The notes under the pieces: model-generated
Databases searched by the model: none
The model's input: only the letters and a program-made list of their open reading frames with translations
Told to the model about the DNA's origin: nothing
DNA from: Singulisphaera sp. GP187
GTDB taxonomy: Bacteria; Planctomycetota; Phycisphaerae; Phycisphaerales; SM1A02
DNA: 64,000 bases
Direction of reading: 5' to 3'
Assembly: GCA_945868805.1 (NCBI GenBank)
Contig: CAMBMO010000001.1
Span: forward strand, 186,001-250,000
Made by a program: the position numbers and the translations under genes
Shown: positions 32,561-40,610 of the stretch, one piece after another
Layout of the letters: each line of letters opens with the position of its first letter
Numbering within the stretch: the first letter of the stretch is position 1

Positions 32561-35553
32561 CGATCATCATTGAATTCGCGACTCGACAGCGCCTGCGAAT
32601 CGGATTCCGGAGAAGCTCTCAAATACGCATTCGCGGCCGAGAGTCTGACCATGGCGACCGGGTCCTGGAGGAGCGGTGCAAGCGCATCAAGCGATCGCTT
32701 GCCACCGACCCAACCGAGAGTCGCCGCCGCCTGTGCACGAATCGTCGGGGCAACGTCCTTGACCGCGACTTGGCAGAGCTGAAAGATGGGATCCCGGTTG
32801 GGCTCCCCAATCCGAATCAACGCTACACCGGCGATAAGTCTGATTTCAACAGGTCTCTCGAGTGGACCCTTCCCATTCCAAAGACCAATCAAGTGCCCTC
32901 GAGCACCGCGATCGTTCGTTTCGCCGACCATCTGGCATGCGAGCGCGATGAACTCCGACTGCTCGCTCGGAGCAAAGAGGGCGGCTCGAATCGGATCGAA
33001 TTGCCGATAGTCGCCCATCTTGGCCATCGATTCCGCAGCTTGCAGATCCACGATGCGCGTACGAATCTGGTCCGCTCCGACCAATTTCCTACCTACGGCG
33101 CTCTCGACCAACGGGATGGCCGAGGGGTTTCGAAGTTCACCGAGAACGAAAAACGCGTTCGCGCGAATCTCCGGGTTCGAACTTATCGCCATTTCGGTCA
33201 ATGGGGTCAGATCAACGACTCGATCAAGTCGAACCAGCGCGTACAGAGCTGCCGCACGAACGGATGGGCTCGGATCGAGCACCAAGGGTTCCACGATGTG
33301 TGCGCATTCAGTCAATCGCTTCTTGCCAACGGTGACTGCGGCTGCGAATCGGACGCCAGGATTTCCATCGGCGAGCAAACGACATGCGATGGGTTGGAGT
33401 ACTCCAACGCGCGCTTGCAATCCTTCGAGCGCGTGCGCACGATAAATCGGTTCCCTGCTTTGGGATGCCTCGACCAAAATGTGGATCGCCCTTGTTTCCG
33501 GAGAGGCGCTCGCATCAAGTGCAACGCTCGGCATAGCAGACAGGCGTATCGGGGGCGGTTCGGGCGAAGCTTGCACAGCGGGGATCACTTCGATGACGAC
33601 ACCTTGCGACTCACCTTGCGACTGACCTTGCGACTCATTGACAGCAAGTTCGATCGGTCGCAAGTGGGTCTCGTTGTTCGATGCACTTTCGTCAGGCGAA
33701 ACGACGTCGAGATCAGGTGGCGCTGTTCGCGAGCTCCACGGTGCAGCGGGCGATGATCGTTGGGAGGTCGATCCGCCACACCCTGGGAGTATCGATCCAA
33801 CAACCGACAGCAACAGGAGCAACAACGCGGACGTCGAACCTGAAAGAGAGCCGAGTCGTCGTCGGGGAATTCGAAAAATCAAAATGAATGCGCAAAGAGC
33901 CATCGAAGGCGATAGTACATCGCCCCATCGACCGAACAATGTTTCACGTCGATCGAGTTGTGGCGTGCAAGCGAAACCCCCGAAAGTTCGTGGCTTCGTC
34001 GTGCAACCTTCCATCGTCGCCCCTTCGCTCGTGAATGCCTGTGATATGCCCGTATTTGCGACGCGAATCATCGGTGTACGGTTTTCTATACACCTCCAGC
34101 GCGCAATCAATGCGTGTTGCGCGCGCGCCCAATCACTGAATCCGAACCATCCATCGTTGGACAGATTCACGATCAACTGCGCTTGCTTCGGCCCACCAGA
34201 GCCGTACACCAACTGGCGCACGATTTCGGGCACCGTGTCTTCGAAGCAGATCGGTGTCGCGCACTGGATCGTTCGTTTCAAATTTTCAGCATCCAAGAAG
34301 GCGAAAGAAATCCTCCGGTACTCGGACGACGCGTCGAGGTCGAAGGTCATCCCACGCGCCCCAAGCGCAAGGAGTTGCTCTTCCAGCCAATTCCAGTTCG
34401 AAATGTATGGCATCGTCTCCCCAAATGGAGTGAGAAAGACTTTGTCGTAGCGCTGATAGGGTCCGACACCGTCGACGAGATACGCGCTGTTGTATTGGTG
34501 ATCCCACTCCCACCGACCATCTTGCGGGCGCAGGCCGACAAACGCAGGACTGCCGACGAGGAGTGGCGCGTTGACACGATCTGCAATCGATGCTGCGAGT
34601 GTGGCGAACCGATCGCCAGGCCACCATCCGCCATCCACGAGTGTCTTGATCGATTGCGCTTCGAGTCCGAAACCGGGAAGCATCGTTTCGGGCCAGACCA
34701 CGAGATCGACCTGATTCCCCTTTGATTTCTCTGCATCTACAAGATCGAGCGTAAGTTGGCCAAACGCCAAGACATCGATCTCCTGCCGCTCTCGTGGCCA
34801 ACCCAATTTATTGTCGGTTGTGAGGTTCGTTTGAACGGCGACAATCCGAGGCCCGGGATCGAGCATTCCTGGAGTTTCACGCAATCGCATTTCGCCGTAT
34901 GCGAGCGAAAATGCGATGACACAGAGTGCAAGTCCACCGCCAACTGTTGCGCGGGCGCGAGTGGAGCGATCCGATCCGACTTTCGACAATTGTGCAATGT
35001 CGACGAGTGCACCAGCGACGCATGCAACCATCAACGATGCGGTGATCGCACCGCCGAGGTCGGCCATCTGCGATAGCAATCTTGATTGGACGAGTGGTTG
35101 TCCAATTCCGTACCACGGATAGCCATTGAACACAACGGAATCCTTGAGCCACTCGGTCGTGCCGAAGGCGATCGGGGCGAGCGTCGCGAGTGGCATCCAT
35201 CGCCCGATCGGTCCGGACCTCGCCCGTCGCATAATCCAAACCACGACGGGCGCGAAGAGCGCGAGATAGCAACAGGCCACTGGATATCCCAGTGCGGTGA
35301 CATCCATCATCCACAACTCGAACCACATCCACATCACCCAAGCGCAGAGGGAAGTGGCGATCCAAGCGCCGCGTGAGAGCGAAGGAGTCGTCGCAAGCGC
35401 GATCCATCCAATCGGCGCAATGAAGACAACCCACCAGAGATTGAAGGGCGGAAAGGACACGACCGTGCAGAGTGGAGAAAACACCGCCAAGAACCACATT
35501 CGCCCGATCGAAAGCGATCTCGAATCACGAGCGGTCGGCTGCTTCGTCGTCAC
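32557..35553 (-). CDS. lnt: Apolipoprotein N-acyltransferase fused to a lipobox and HEAT repeats
   Basis: 998 aa from GTG 35553, 4 nt after the accD stop, with GGAG overlapping that stop. Residues 1-550 form complete Lnt: several membrane segments, a nitrilase domain with Glu289 (WPETMLPG), Lys371 (YDKVFLTPFGE) and Cys436 (PICFEDTVPE), and a last membrane segment. It adds the third acyl chain to lipoproteins. In the same frame there follow a basic stretch, a second hydrophobic run and a perfect lipobox (LPGC, Cys592), then a Ser/Pro/Gln-rich linker and HEAT-like repeats (about 690-990). An internal ATG (33903, residue 551) could start a separate lipoprotein, but it has no clear ribosome-binding site. 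Confidence 0.88.
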   Translation of the reverse strand: MTTKQPTARDSRSLSIGRMWFLAVFSPLCTVVSFPPFNLWWVVFIAPIGWIALATTPSLSRGAWIATSLCAWVMWMWFELWMMDVTALGYPVACCYLALFAPVVVWIMRRARSGPIGRWMPLATLAPIAFGTTEWLKDSVVFNGYPWYGIGQPLVQSRLLSQMADLGGAITASLMVACVAGALVDIAQLSKVGSDRSTRARATVGGGLALCVIAFSLAYGEMRLRETPGMLDPGPRIVAVQTNLTTDNKLGWPRERQEIDVLAFGQLTLDLVDAEKSKGNQVDLVVWPETMLPGFGLEAQSIKTLVDGGWWPGDRFATLAASIADRVNAPLLVGSPAFVGLRPQDGRWEWDHQYNSAYLVDGVGPYQRYDKVFLTPFGETMPYISNWNWLEEQLLALGARGMTFDLDASSEYRRISFAFLDAENLKRTIQCATPICFEDTVPEIVRQLVYGSGGPKQAQLIVNLSNDGWFGFSDWARAQHALIARWRCIENRTPMIRVANTGISQAFTSEGATMEGCTTKPRTFGGFACTPQLDRRETLFGRWGDVLSPSMALCAFILIFRIPRRRLGSLSGSTSALLLLLLSVVGSILPGCGGSTSQRSSPAAPWSSRTAPPDLDVVSPDESASNNETHLRPIELAVNESQGQSQGESQGVVIEVIPAVQASPEPPPIRLSAMPSVALDASASPETRAIHILVEASQSREPIYRAHALEGLQARVGVLQPIACRLLADGNPGVRFAAAVTVGKKRLTECAHIVEPLVLDPSPSVRAAALYALVRLDRVVDLTPLTEMAISSNPEIRANAFFVLGELRNPSAIPLVESAVGRKLVGADQIRTRIVDLQAAESMAKMGDYRQFDPIRAALFAPSEQSEFIALACQMVGETNDRGARGHLIGLWNGKGPLERPVEIRLIAGVALIRIGEPNRDPIFQLCQVAVKDVAPTIRAQAAATLGWVGGKRSLDALAPLLQDPVAMVRLSAANAYLRASPESDSQALSSREFNDDR
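33601..33636 (-). repeat. 12-nt in-frame tandem repeat, three copies
   Basis: Plus-strand units ACCTTGCGACTC, ACCTTGCGACTG, ACCTTGCGACTC. Encodes SQGQ/SQGE repeats in the linker between the lipobox and the HEAT region of the Lnt fusion. Confidence 0.92.
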
Positions 35554-35557
35554 GCTC

Positions 35558-36412
35558 CTAGTTTCCCGAGTAATCGATGATTCGACTGATCTCGCTCCGG
35601 AGATTCGCGCGGTGCACAATTCGATCGACGAATCCCGCATTGAGCAGGAATTCGCTCGTCTGAAATCCTTCGGGAAGGTCTTGCCGAATCGTTTGCCGAA
35701 TGACGCGCGGACCGGCGAAACCGATAAGTGCTTTCGGCTCGGCGAAGATCACATCTCCAAGCATCGCGAAGCTCGCCGTGACGCCACCGGTCGTCGGATC
35801 GGTCAGGACCGAGATGAACAATCCCCCCGCATCGTCGAGCCTCCCAAGGGCAGCGCTGGTCTTCGCCATCTGCATGAGCGAGAACCCGGACTCTTGCATT
35901 CGAGCTCCGCCGGAACAACTGACGACGACGAGAGGAAGTCCGTGGTCCGTGGCGTACTCGATGGCACACGTCACTTTTTCTCCAACAACGGAACCCATCG
36001 AGCCAGCAAGAAAGGAGAAATCGAGCACCGCGACCACAACCTTTCGACCCTTGATGAACCCAGTTCCAGTCTGCACACCGTCATTCTCGCCAGTCAGTTT
36101 CTGAGCCTGCACAATTCGATCGGAATATGCCTTCAGATCCACGAAATTCAGCGGATCGGCCGGGGACATCTTTGCGTTCATCGGTTCGAATGACTCGGGG
36201 TCGAGCAATTGCTCAATCCGCTGTCGGCCAGTGACGCGCATGTGATAGTCACAGCGGGCGCAAACAAGAAGATTTTGCTCGACCGCTTTGCGGAAAAGGG
36301 TTTCGCCACATGCGAGGCACTGCATCCAGAGTCCGTCAGGAACTGCGCGCTTGGATGTGGCAGTCGGTGCCACTTCCGATGTTTCCCAAGTCGGTTCTGC
36401 CATCGCTCCCAT
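35558..36412 (-). CDS. accD: Acetyl-CoA carboxylase carboxyltransferase subunit beta
   Basis: First committed step of fatty acid synthesis, forming malonyl-CoA with AccA. Zinc ribbon with Cys32, Cys35, Cys51 and Cys54 (CLAC, CARC), then the crotonase-like carboxyltransferase core: SFLAGSMGSVVGEK, VVVSCSGGARMQESG, ISVLTDPTTGGVTASFAMLGD and GFAGPRVIRQT. ATG 36412 or 36403 are both possible; 284 aa from the first. It sits between rpe and lnt in a compact run, so lipid synthesis and lipoprotein acylation are adjacent. Confidence 0.95.
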   Translation of the reverse strand: MGAMAEPTWETSEVAPTATSKRAVPDGLWMQCLACGETLFRKAVEQNLLVCARCDYHMRVTGRQRIEQLLDPESFEPMNAKMSPADPLNFVDLKAYSDRIVQAQKLTGENDGVQTGTGFIKGRKVVVAVLDFSFLAGSMGSVVGEKVTCAIEYATDHGLPLVVVSCSGGARMQESGFSLMQMAKTSAALGRLDDAGGLFISVLTDPTTGGVTASFAMLGDVIFAEPKALIGFAGPRVIRQTIRQDLPEGFQTSEFLLNAGFVDRIVHRANLRSEISRIIDYSGN

Positions 36413-36435
36413 CTTAACCACTGGCGTTTCGCGGA

Positions 36436-37134
36436 TTACCCGCGACGCAATGCACGAATCACACGACGGGAGTTCGTGCTTCCAAAGATGACTGATCCGG
36501 AAACGAGCGCGTCGCATCCCGCACGAATGCAAGTTCCCGCATTCTCTGGCGTGACACCTCCATCGAGCTCGATGCGCTGACGATCGGTGATTCGCGCTCG
36601 GATCGCGCGCACCTTTGGCAACGCAGACCGAAGAAATTTCTGACCGCTAAACCCGGGATGCACGCTCATGACGAGAAAGAGGTCGGCAATCTCGAGCGTC
36701 GACCGAATCGCCGTCCAAGGGGTCTGTGGCTTCAGAGCAATTCCAGCCGTCGCACCACTCGCTTGAATTCTCTGAATGAGCTCTATGGGTTTGCGGACGA
36801 CTTCGGAGTGAAATGTGATGTTGTTCGCACCCGCCGCGAGAAATGGATCTACGAAGTCACTCGGGTTCGTAATCATCAGGTGAACATCAATCCATACGCT
36901 GGGCGCGATCCGTCGAACGGCGGCGCACACTGCGGGCCCCATCGAAAGATTGGGGACGAAGTGCCCGTCCATCACATCGACATGGATGTAGTCGGCACCG
37001 GCACGGATGACGGCACGAACATCTTTGCCCAAATCAGCGAAATTCGCAGAGAGGATCGAAGGGCCAATGAGTGGACTGAGCCGAGCGGAGAGCTCGCCTC
37101 GAAAGAGCGCTCCCCCCGATCCCACACGCTTCAA
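36436..37134 (-). CDS. rpe: Ribulose-phosphate 3-epimerase
   Basis: TIM-barrel epimerase of the pentose phosphate pathway. Signatures: PSILSANFADLGKDV, HVDVMDGHFVPN (metal-binding His and Asp), DVHLMI, MSVHPGFSGQKF and DGGVTPEN. The TTG at 37134 overlaps the thioredoxin-protein stop by 4 bp (TTGA). The fold starts about 25 residues later, so the true start could be a GTG 9 nt downstream. Confidence 0.94.
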   Translation of the reverse strand: MKRVGSGGALFRGELSARLSPLIGPSILSANFADLGKDVRAVIRAGADYIHVDVMDGHFVPNLSMGPAVCAAVRRIAPSVWIDVHLMITNPSDFVDPFLAAGANNITFHSEVVRKPIELIQRIQASGATAGIALKPQTPWTAIRSTLEIADLFLVMSVHPGFSGQKFLRSALPKVRAIRARITDRQRIELDGGVTPENAGTCIRAGCDALVSGSVIFGSTNSRRVIRALRRG

Positions 37135-38267
37135 GGAGTTCCTGCAGGCACTGTCTCTGGTTTCTCTTGAGTCGAGATTGGGAGCGAAGCCGCCACCGGA
37201 CCCGCCACCTTTGTTCCACGTTTCACAGCGAGTTCATACGCCGCCAGGGTCGGCTTGAACGAGGACTTCGCGAGTGGATCCGCGACCCGGATCGCCTTCT
37301 TCTGAAACTCGACTGCCTTGGCGAAATCTCCCTTCGCATACCAGACAGATGCCATCGTGGCATTCGCACTCGGGTCTCCTCCCGATGCAACTCTCAACAT
37401 CGCTTCCGCCGCCACCATCGCAAGTTCGTTGTCGTAGACCGTTACGCGTGGATCAGAGGAAAATGTCAACGCCAAATCCCGTAGAGGACCCGAATCGCCC
37501 GCCGCGACAAATGCATCACTCAGTTCCTTCGCATAGATCTTCGCTGCGGCGAGATTCTTCTCATCGTTGAGCATGGCGCGATACTTCTCGAGCGCCGCAT
37601 CGGTAAAAACTGTCGGATCGAGGGCAATCACCTCGTCAAACCGGCGGTATCCATCCTTGTAATTCTTCGCGTTGATCGCGCGACGCGCGGCAGCCAAGAG
37701 CGGTTCTGCTTTTTTGGAAAGTACCGGGTCGTAGCGCCCGAGTAATGAAAGCTTGACAGCCTGCGCGAATTCCTCGGACATCGGATGGCCGATGAAGACG
37801 ACCTTGTTGTTCTGCCCGATCACGAAAGCGCACGGGATTCCGCCCTGACCAGCCGCTTGCATGAACGCGCCGTTGACTTTCTTATCCGGGTCGATCGCAA
37901 CCGTGTAAGACATTTGCGAACCTTGCTTGCGGATAAACGGCTCGACCTTTGCGCGAGTTTCATCGCTCACCCCGATCACTTCGAGCCCATTGGCCCGTTG
38001 CGATAAGTAGAGTTCATTGATATGTGGGATCGACTGGCGACAAGGGCCACACCAGGTCGCCCAGAATTCGACGACACGAACCTTGGGATTTGTCACAAGC
38101 TCACCCTGTACAAATTCGAGACCTTCGACGGACGGCGCGTCAGATCCGACGATGAGCTTGGGGGTCTCCTGCGGGATCGGAGCGAACGCGATCGCAACCA
38201 GCGCAGCGAAGGATAGAACCGTGATTTTGGCAATTGGCATGATTGGCATGATTGGCATGATTGGCAT
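37131..38267 (-). CDS. TlpA-like thioredoxin protein with C-terminal helical region
   Basis: 378 aa. A signal peptide (about residues 13-32) follows an odd N-terminus of four Met-Pro-Ile triplets. A TlpA/AhpC-type thioredoxin domain covers about 38-165, with WATWCGPC (Cys73, Cys76) and the cis-Pro in GGIPCAFVI. The C-terminal 200 residues are helical and TPR-like (YAKGDFAKAVEFQKKAI). It likely reduces or oxidises exported thiols while binding a partner (inference). It sits between pgk (15 bp) and rpe (4-bp overlap). Confidence 0.88.
   Translation of the reverse strand: MPIMPIMPIMPIAKITVLSFAALVAIAFAPIPQETPKLIVGSDAPSVEGLEFVQGELVTNPKVRVVEFWATWCGPCRQSIPHINELYLSQRANGLEVIGVSDETRAKVEPFIRKQGSQMSYTVAIDPDKKVNGAFMQAAGQGGIPCAFVIGQNNKVVFIGHPMSEEFAQAVKLSLLGRYDPVLSKKAEPLLAAARRAINAKNYKDGYRRFDEVIALDPTVFTDAALEKYRAMLNDEKNLAAAKIYAKELSDAFVAAGDSGPLRDLALTFSSDPRVTVYDNELAMVAAEAMLRVASGGDPSANATMASVWYAKGDFAKAVEFQKKAIRVADPLAKSSFKPTLAAYELAVKRGTKVAGPVAASLPISTQEKPETVPAGTP
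38233..38267 (-). repeat. 9-nt tandem repeat spanning the start codon, four copies
   Basis: Plus-strand unit ATTGGCATG x3 plus ATTGGCAT. On the coding strand each unit reads ATGCCAATC, so four ATG codons follow one another in frame, each a potential start for the thioredoxin protein. Confidence 0.93.
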
Positions 38268-38282
38268 AATGAATCCTGTCCT

Positions 38283-39527
38283 CTACTTTCTGGGATCACT
38301 ATATCCGACAACCTCAGCGCGATCGAGAGCATTCAGAGATGCAAACTCTTTCCCTTCGAGCATCTCGAGCGAGGCTCCGCCCCCGGTCGAGATGTGACTG
38401 AATCCACTCGCGCCGCCTGCGATCTCGACGGCGGAGGCAGTGTCTCCCCCGCCGGCAACGCTTGTGGCACCTTGTGCGGTTGCCACAATGACCGCCTTCA
38501 CGAGCGCAAATGTTCCGGTGTGAAAAGGCGCTGTCTCAAACGCGCCAACGGGACCATTCCAGAGAATTGTCTTTGCCCCCTGCAAGACCTCTGAAAACCG
38601 AGCAATCGTCGCTGGTCCAATGTCCAATCCCATCCAATCCGGCGGAATTGATCCCTCCACGACTCGCGTCACTGTCCCTTCAACGAGTGATTGCCCGCAG
38701 AGATGGTCCGATGGCAACTCGATGGCGGTCGATTTCTCTTTGGCCAGTTTCAGAATGCTCAGAGCTTCCTCGAGCATCTGGTCTTGAACGAGACTCCGAC
38801 CCACTGGGGTTCCGAGTGCCTTGAGAAAGGTGTACGCCATCGCTCCGCCCACCAAAATCGTATCGACCCGTCCGCAGAGATTTCTTAACGCCGCAAGTTT
38901 GTCCGAGACCTTCGCACCACCGACGACGGCGACGAAGGGTCGCTTTGGTGACTCAAGCACGCCCTTGAGATACTTGATTTCTCGTTCGAGCAGTTTGCCT
39001 GCCACGCATGGCTTGCCCTGACCGCGCATCAAGAGCGGCAATGCCAAGAGCGATGCGTCCCCTCGATGCGACGCGCCGAATGCGTCGTTGCAATATCCAT
39101 CTGCGTACTTCGCGAGAACCGCGGCGAGAGCCACATCGCCCCTCTTTTCGCCCTTCTCAAATCGCAAGTTCTCGAGCAAGACAACTTGGCCCGGCTCGAG
39201 ATTGGTCACCGCTTTGAGCACTTCCGCATCGGTGCAGCGCGTGCCGATGAGCTTGAGCGATTTCAAACGCGGTGAGAGCGAACGCAGGAGTCGGGCGACG
39301 GGCTCGAGGCTGAATTCTGCCTCGTGCCCCTTGCCCTCTGGGCGACCGAGATGACTCGCAAGCACCAGACTCCCCCCCCGCTCGAGAATCGATTCAATCG
39401 TCGGCAGTGTGAGTCGAATCCTCCGATCGTCGGTGACGCGGCCATTCTCATCTTGCGGGACATTGAAATCTGCGCGGAGAAAGATTCGTCGATTCGCGAC
39501 GTCAACTTGATCGATGGTGCGTGTCAT
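38283..39527 (-). CDS. pgk: Phosphoglycerate kinase
   Basis: Glycolytic kinase, 1,3-bisphosphoglycerate + ADP to 3-phosphoglycerate + ATP. Family motifs: FLRADFNVP, ASHLGRPEG, LLENLRFEKGEK, DAFGASHRGDAS, VVGGAKVSDKL, LWNGPVGAFE and GGGDTASAVE. 414 aa from ATG 39527; the upstream 8-residue extension is unconserved. First gene of the long minus-strand run; only 30 bp separate it from divergent miaA. Confidence 0.96.
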   Translation of the reverse strand: MTRTIDQVDVANRRIFLRADFNVPQDENGRVTDDRRIRLTLPTIESILERGGSLVLASHLGRPEGKGHEAEFSLEPVARLLRSLSPRLKSLKLIGTRCTDAEVLKAVTNLEPGQVVLLENLRFEKGEKRGDVALAAVLAKYADGYCNDAFGASHRGDASLLALPLLMRGQGKPCVAGKLLEREIKYLKGVLESPKRPFVAVVGGAKVSDKLAALRNLCGRVDTILVGGAMAYTFLKALGTPVGRSLVQDQMLEEALSILKLAKEKSTAIELPSDHLCGQSLVEGTVTRVVEGSIPPDWMGLDIGPATIARFSEVLQGAKTILWNGPVGAFETAPFHTGTFALVKAVIVATAQGATSVAGGGDTASAVEIAGGASGFSHISTGGGASLEMLEGKEFASLNALDRAEVVGYSDPRK

Positions 39528-39557
39528 AAGCTCAAAAGGGTACAACTCCATCGGCGA
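39528..39557. promoter_or_regulatory. 30-bp divergent promoter region of pgk and miaA
   Basis: Only 30 bp lie between the two start codons. TACCCT on the minus strand (39542-39537) ends 9 nt before pgk; TACAAC on the plus strand (39541-39546) ends 11 nt before miaA. The two -10 candidates overlap face to face, and both -35 regions would lie in the opposing gene. Confidence 0.35.
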
Positions 39558-40517
39558 ATGAGCAGACCTTCAGTCATCTTGATCTTGGGCCCTACAGCGA
39601 GCGGGAAGAGCACACTTGCGATGACACTCGCTCGGAGTCTCGACTCGAAAGCTGAGATCATCAGCGCAGATTCGATGCAGATCTATCGAGGGATGGATAT
39701 CGGTACTGCCAAGCCCACCAGCGCAGATCGCCAAGCGGTCCCCCACCACATGATCGATGTCGCGGACCCATACCACGATGGATTTTCTGTAGAGAACTGG
39801 CTTGAAGGCGCGAACAATGCCATAGGTTGCATCACCGCCAGAGACGCAACCGCAATCGTCGTCGGAGGAACGAACCTTTATGTGCAGTCGCTCCTCTCGG
39901 GTCTTTTTCAAGGTCCCGCGGCGAACGATGTTCTGCGCGAATCGCTCCGCGAACTTTCGCTCGCAGATCTCCGAACTCGACTTCAATCGCTCGATCCGGA
40001 TTCAGCTCTGCGGATCCATCCCAACGATCAGCGCCGAATGATTCGCGCTATCGAGGTCACCCAAGCCACAGGAACACCGCTGAGCGTCCTGCAGTCACAG
40101 TGGAGCGCGGGTCCCCCAGCACTCCCGATCGGCTGGATGTGCGTCGGTCTCTTGCCCGAAGCTCCGAGCAATTCAAGATCGATCAATCGGCGCGTGAAAA
40201 CCATGTTCGATTGCGGATTCCTTGAAGAGGTACGAGCGCTCCAGGACGGGGGATCCATTGGTCGCCAAGCCGCTGAGGCCGTCGGATATCGCGAGCTCGC
40301 GCGACACCTGCGCGGAGAAGTCTCGCTCGATGAAGCCTTCGAATCGATCAAGATTCGAACACGCAAGTTGGCACGGCAGCAACGAACCTGGTTGCGCCGT
40401 TTTCGGCACATTGACCGTTCTGAGTGGTGCGAAGCGGCCTGTGGCGAAGAAATAGAGCAGGAATTTTTCGGGAAGGTTCTCGGACTCGCGAAGTCGACTT
40501 TTTACGAAAACAAGTGA
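39558..40517 (+). CDS. miaA: tRNA dimethylallyltransferase
   Basis: Adds the isopentenyl group to A37 of tRNAs that read U-starting codons. P-loop GPTASGKST at residues 11-19, the D-S-M-Q segment (SADSMQIYRGMDIGTAKP), PHHMIDV and a VVGGTNLY loop are all present; the usual GTG of the last is GTN here. 319 aa from the ATG at 39558, typical size. The open frame runs upstream but only opposite pgk. Confidence 0.94.
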   Translation: MSRPSVILILGPTASGKSTLAMTLARSLDSKAEIISADSMQIYRGMDIGTAKPTSADRQAVPHHMIDVADPYHDGFSVENWLEGANNAIGCITARDATAIVVGGTNLYVQSLLSGLFQGPAANDVLRESLRELSLADLRTRLQSLDPDSALRIHPNDQRRMIRAIEVTQATGTPLSVLQSQWSAGPPALPIGWMCVGLLPEAPSNSRSINRRVKTMFDCGFLEEVRALQDGGSIGRQAAEAVGYRELARHLRGEVSLDEAFESIKIRTRKLARQQRTWLRRFRHIDRSEWCEAACGEEIEQEFFGKVLGLAKSTFYENK

Positions 40518-40571
40518 ATAATCTGAGAGGTCGCTTCGGAGGATGTCATCATCGAGCCGATGGCGAAGTAC

Positions 40572-40599
40572 TTGACAAATCGCTAATCAACCGCATGAT
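40572..40599 (+). promoter_or_regulatory. Candidate promoter of topA
   Basis: TTGACA (40572-40577), 16-nt spacer, CATGAT (40594-40599), 11 nt before the ATG. Short leader without a Shine-Dalgarno sequence. Confidence 0.5.
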
Positions 40600-40610
40600 C
40601 TCCCCCGCCG

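Noticed and set aside
39324-39557. N-terminal extension of miaA
   Set aside because: It is antisense to the pgk coding region, and the P-loop of MiaA normally lies about ten residues from its start, as with ATG 39558.
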